Origin: Polysphondylium violaceum
Taxonomy: Eukaryota; Evosea; Eumycetozoa; Dictyosteliales; Dictyosteliaceae
Direction of reading: 5' to 3'
Assembly (NCBI GenBank): GCA_000277445.1
Contig: AJWJ01000049.1
Location: 1 to 64,000, forward strand
DNA length: 64,000 nt
The notes below the pieces were generated by a model that ran no database searches, was not told the DNA's origin, and saw only the letters and a program-made list of their open reading frames with translations. Every line of letters starts with the position of its first letter. The first letter of the stretch is position 1. Both the position numbers and the translations under genes were made by a program. Shown in pieces: positions 61,330-64,000 of this stretch.

Positions 61330-61777
61330 TTTAAAGTGGAAATAGTATACTATGAGATATGTGGAATGTGGTTTTTTGAAGGTTTTCAAAAAAAATGAAA
61401 TTGAAAAAAATGTAAATCACCCTTTTATATTAAAATTTTTCACTGCCCCAGACAAAAATAATAAATAAAGATATTTTATAGAATTCTAATTTTATGCGGT
61501 TTTTTATTCTAATACTAAAAAACTTTATTATTCTATCTATTTTTAGATAGAATAAAATTTTAGAAAAATTCGAATTTTTAAAAAAAAAATTCATTACCCC
61601 ATTTGGGAGGCCATAGAATTATGTGGACCCAAAAAAAAAAAAGAAAAAAAAATAAATCAACTTGTCACCTTACAAGATTTATTTATCATAATACTGATGT
61701 AGTTACACAAATAATTATTTTTTGAAACTTCTTATTGAATATCATGTCGATAAGAAAAAAAAAAAATAGTATCTTTT
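61330..61777. other. Intergenic region
   Basis: Upstream of the metallo-beta-lactamase-fold gene and downstream of the last gene. A/T runs, with one inverted pair: TCTATC and GATAGA around 61530-61551. Nothing else recognised. Confidence 0.5.
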
Positions 61778-64000
61778 TTATTTATCCCTATAAAAAGCAA
61801 CATTACTTAAAAAGTTGAACAAATTGTTATTTTTAATAGCAGTATGTAAATGAGGGGGTACTATCATTTTGATAATACATTCTTCTTTTGGTTCTTTTTC
61901 TCTCTCATTTTGATATACTTCAAGTGTATCTACTATTAATTCGGTCATAAATAAAAATGTACTCTAAAGAAAAAAAGAATAATTAATATTTGAATACAAT
62001 AAAAAAATAATAATTAGTATATACATACATAATATAAAACCTCTTCGGCTTCATAATCAGGAGGAGTATCACATATTCTTGGAATATTTATCAATTTCAT
62101 AATATATGAAATCCATTCAATTTGATATCTATCATAATGATAGACATTGTTTTGCAAGAAATGAACAGATGATTTTGCATTTGGATTTGGTGATTTTGAT
62201 TCTGGATCAAAATTATAAGGATATGTAATTCTAATATTTGGATAACTCTTTGCCAACGATGTATATGAAGATTGAACAAAAGATTGAGAACAATGTTTTT
62301 GTTTTTGATCAAATTGATCAGGTTGATGTCCAGTACCACAAAATTTACAATAAAACAAAGGATAGGGCCCTAAAGTTTTCTTTCCCGGTGGTAAATTTGG
62401 TCTCAATGTTGGATTAACAATAGGTGGTTTAAATAGTGATAAATCCCACCCTGAAAACATTTGAATATGAGGTACTGATATAGTTTTTGGTTGGTTTGGG
62501 TCAATTGGTTGTTGTTGTTGTTGTTGTTGCTGATAACTATTATATTGTTGTTGTTGATAATTATTATGTTGTTGATTATATGGTTGAATTTGTTGATTTT
62601 GGTAATGTTGTTGTGGATGTTGTTGATGTTGGATGTTTTGTTGTTGATGATGAAGATGGTGATGGTGATTGTGATCTTGTGGATGATGAGGTGACATGAG
62701 GTTGTGTTGAGGTTCAGGTGTTAATGGTGTTAATAATGATGTTTCAATTAATGGGAAATCGTATACTTGATTATCATCCATATTGGTTGTTGAAGATGAA
62801 GATGGATGATGGTCAATGGGAGTATCTGTTGTATTTTGTGGAGTAGGTGGCTGATTATGGATTGGTTGAGGAGTGGGTGGCTGGTTAATGATTGGTTGAG
62901 GAGTAGGTGGTTGATTGAGAATAGATTGTGGAGTAGGTGGTTGGTTTATAATGGGTTGAGGAGTAGGTGGTTGATTATGTATTGGTTGAGGAGTGGGTGG
63001 CTGGTTAATGATTGGTTGAGGAGTTGGTGGTTGATTAAGAATAGATTGTGGAGTAGGTGGTTGGTTAAGAATAGATTGCGATGATAATTGTTCTCCCCCC
63101 AAATGACTACCTTCGTCATGTTGATGAAATGGAAAGTCTGTGTTTTTATCAATGTCCATATTATTATTTTGTTCTTGTTCAACATTTGGAAATGGCTGTG
63201 AGCTTTCGACATTTGTAGTTGACTCTGGTTGTTGATGAGTATTGGGCTCGATATGTGGAACCACTGTTGCTGAATTTATAGATTCTTCGGAAATAGGTAG
63301 TATCGGAATGATATCTAGAGGTGGTTTATTGGCATTTGCTTCAATTTCTCTATCGGCTTTCTTTACATATTTACTTGGCTTTTTAGGTTTTGGTGGTGGA
63401 AGTGAAAGATCATCAATGGCACTTGGGAATGTAGAAAGTAAACTATCTGGATGTTCCATTGGACTAGGACCAACATGAAGTGAATCCATTGGCATTAATG
63501 AATGTAAATGATCATGATGATGATTATTATGATGACTTTCATGATCAAACTGATGTTGAAGTATAAATTGACTTTCAAGGTCATCATGATGACCACCAGA
63601 ACTACTAAAGAGTGAATGAGCATCCTCATGAAGAACCATATTTACATCCATTGGTGGTGATGGTATGATTGGATGATGGTGATTTATAACTGGTAATTCT
63701 TGCTGTTGTTGTTGGATCTGTTGGTGCTCTTGTTGAATGAGCTCTTGTACATCTTGTTGTGCTGGTTGTTGTTGTTGCTGTTGTTCTTGTTGAATCTGAT
63801 TTCCTTCAATTGATGCTATAGACATTGTTTGATCTGTAGTTGTAGGAGTTGTTGCTATAGTTGCTAAAGATGTATTGCTATCATTAGCAGTAGGTGGTGT
63901 TGCTAAACTGTCACTAGGGGTATTAACAACTTTTGGTGGATCGATAAAAGTATCTTTAATACTATATCTCTCTTCTTGAGAAGGAGTTAGTGGAGTGAAA
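61778..64000 (-). CDS. Gln/His/Pro-rich protein with a CxxC motif, N-terminus cut by window edge
   Basis: The last exon (61963-61778) and a long exon (from at least 64000 down to 62029, donor GTATGT) join in phase 0. The frame is open to base 64000 without needing the ATG at 63825, so the true start lies outside. Most of the protein is low complexity: Gln-rich, His-rich and a proline repeat (PPTPQ units). The conserved part is the C-terminal 200 residues: LGPYPLFYCKFCGTGHQPDQFDQ (a CxxC that may bind zinc), NIRITYPYNFDPESKSPN, YHYDRYQIEWISYIMKLINIP and a helical end (FMTELIVDTLEVYQNERE, HLHTAIKNNNLFNFL). I do not recognise the family; nuclear role is a guess from composition. Confidence 0.75.
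62830..63080 (-). repeat. Tandem coding repeat, 10-residue PPTPQ(S/P)I(L/I/H)NQ unit
   Basis: Eight or so copies of a unit of about 30 bases (revcomp pattern GGAGTAGGTGG) code NQPPTPQPI-type decapeptides. Copies differ mainly at three positions (S/P, L/I/H, N). Neighbouring units are nearly identical at DNA level, so recent unequal exchange is likely and length may vary between strains. Confidence 0.85.

Noticed and set aside
1-64000. CRISPR arrays, operons, bacterial promoters or riboswitches
   Set aside because: Spliceosomal introns and gene content show a eukaryotic nuclear genome; no spaced direct repeats of CRISPR type were seen.

Overview
The window looks like nuclear DNA of a dictyostelid social amoeba. 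It is very AT-rich, introns are short and AT-rich (donors mostly GTATGT or GTAAGT, acceptors TAG), and proteins carry long Asn, Gln, His and Ser runs. Gene content fits: frizzled-like receptor, GATA factor, CudA-like protein, villin/gelsolin-type actin binder, Nup205. I cannot name the species. Exon joins below were worked out by hand from splice motifs and phase; wherever I give a protein length, the joined frames divide evenly by three.

Layout. 1-2846: two minus-strand seven-helix membrane proteins, the first cut by the left edge. 2847-6533: gene-poor accessory region with a candidate structured RNA, an inverted-repeat-bounded element holding a decayed gene and a small foldback, a tRNA-Val(UAC), a small basic ORF and a tRNA-like half. 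6534-8645: a Ulp1/SENP-like protein with an unusual active site and mosaic base composition. 8713-13148: a tandem family of three paralogues of unknown membrane proteins, the middle one decayed. 13885-24731: lipid-droplet-type protein, mitochondrial ribosomal protein L23, UBLCP1 phosphatase and Nup205. 24839-35961: CudA-like regulator, a PD-(D/E)XK-like protein, a DUF2804 protein, MRM1 and syntaxin 5. 39535-42452: cyclin Y, a small membrane ORF with a shifted frame, and nucleoside diphosphate kinase with a one-base frameshift. 45850-54551: GATA factor, a large helical protein (possibly Integrator subunit 5), BUD23 and a GT13-like glycosyltransferase. 55719-61329: a villin-like protein with a huge KEKADKEKAEQ repeat and a metallo-beta-lactamase-fold protein. 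61778-64000: a Gln/His/Pro-rich CxxC protein cut by the right edge.

Most genes are ordinary housekeeping loci with no operon logic. Cyclin Y, the GATA factor and the CudA-like protein have unusually long upstream regions (2-3.5 kb) full of low-complexity DNA, probably regulatory. The most unusual stretches are the inverted-repeat element beside the tRNA (3942-5570), the three-copy paralogue cluster, and the Ulp1-like protein that has Arg where the catalytic Cys is expected.
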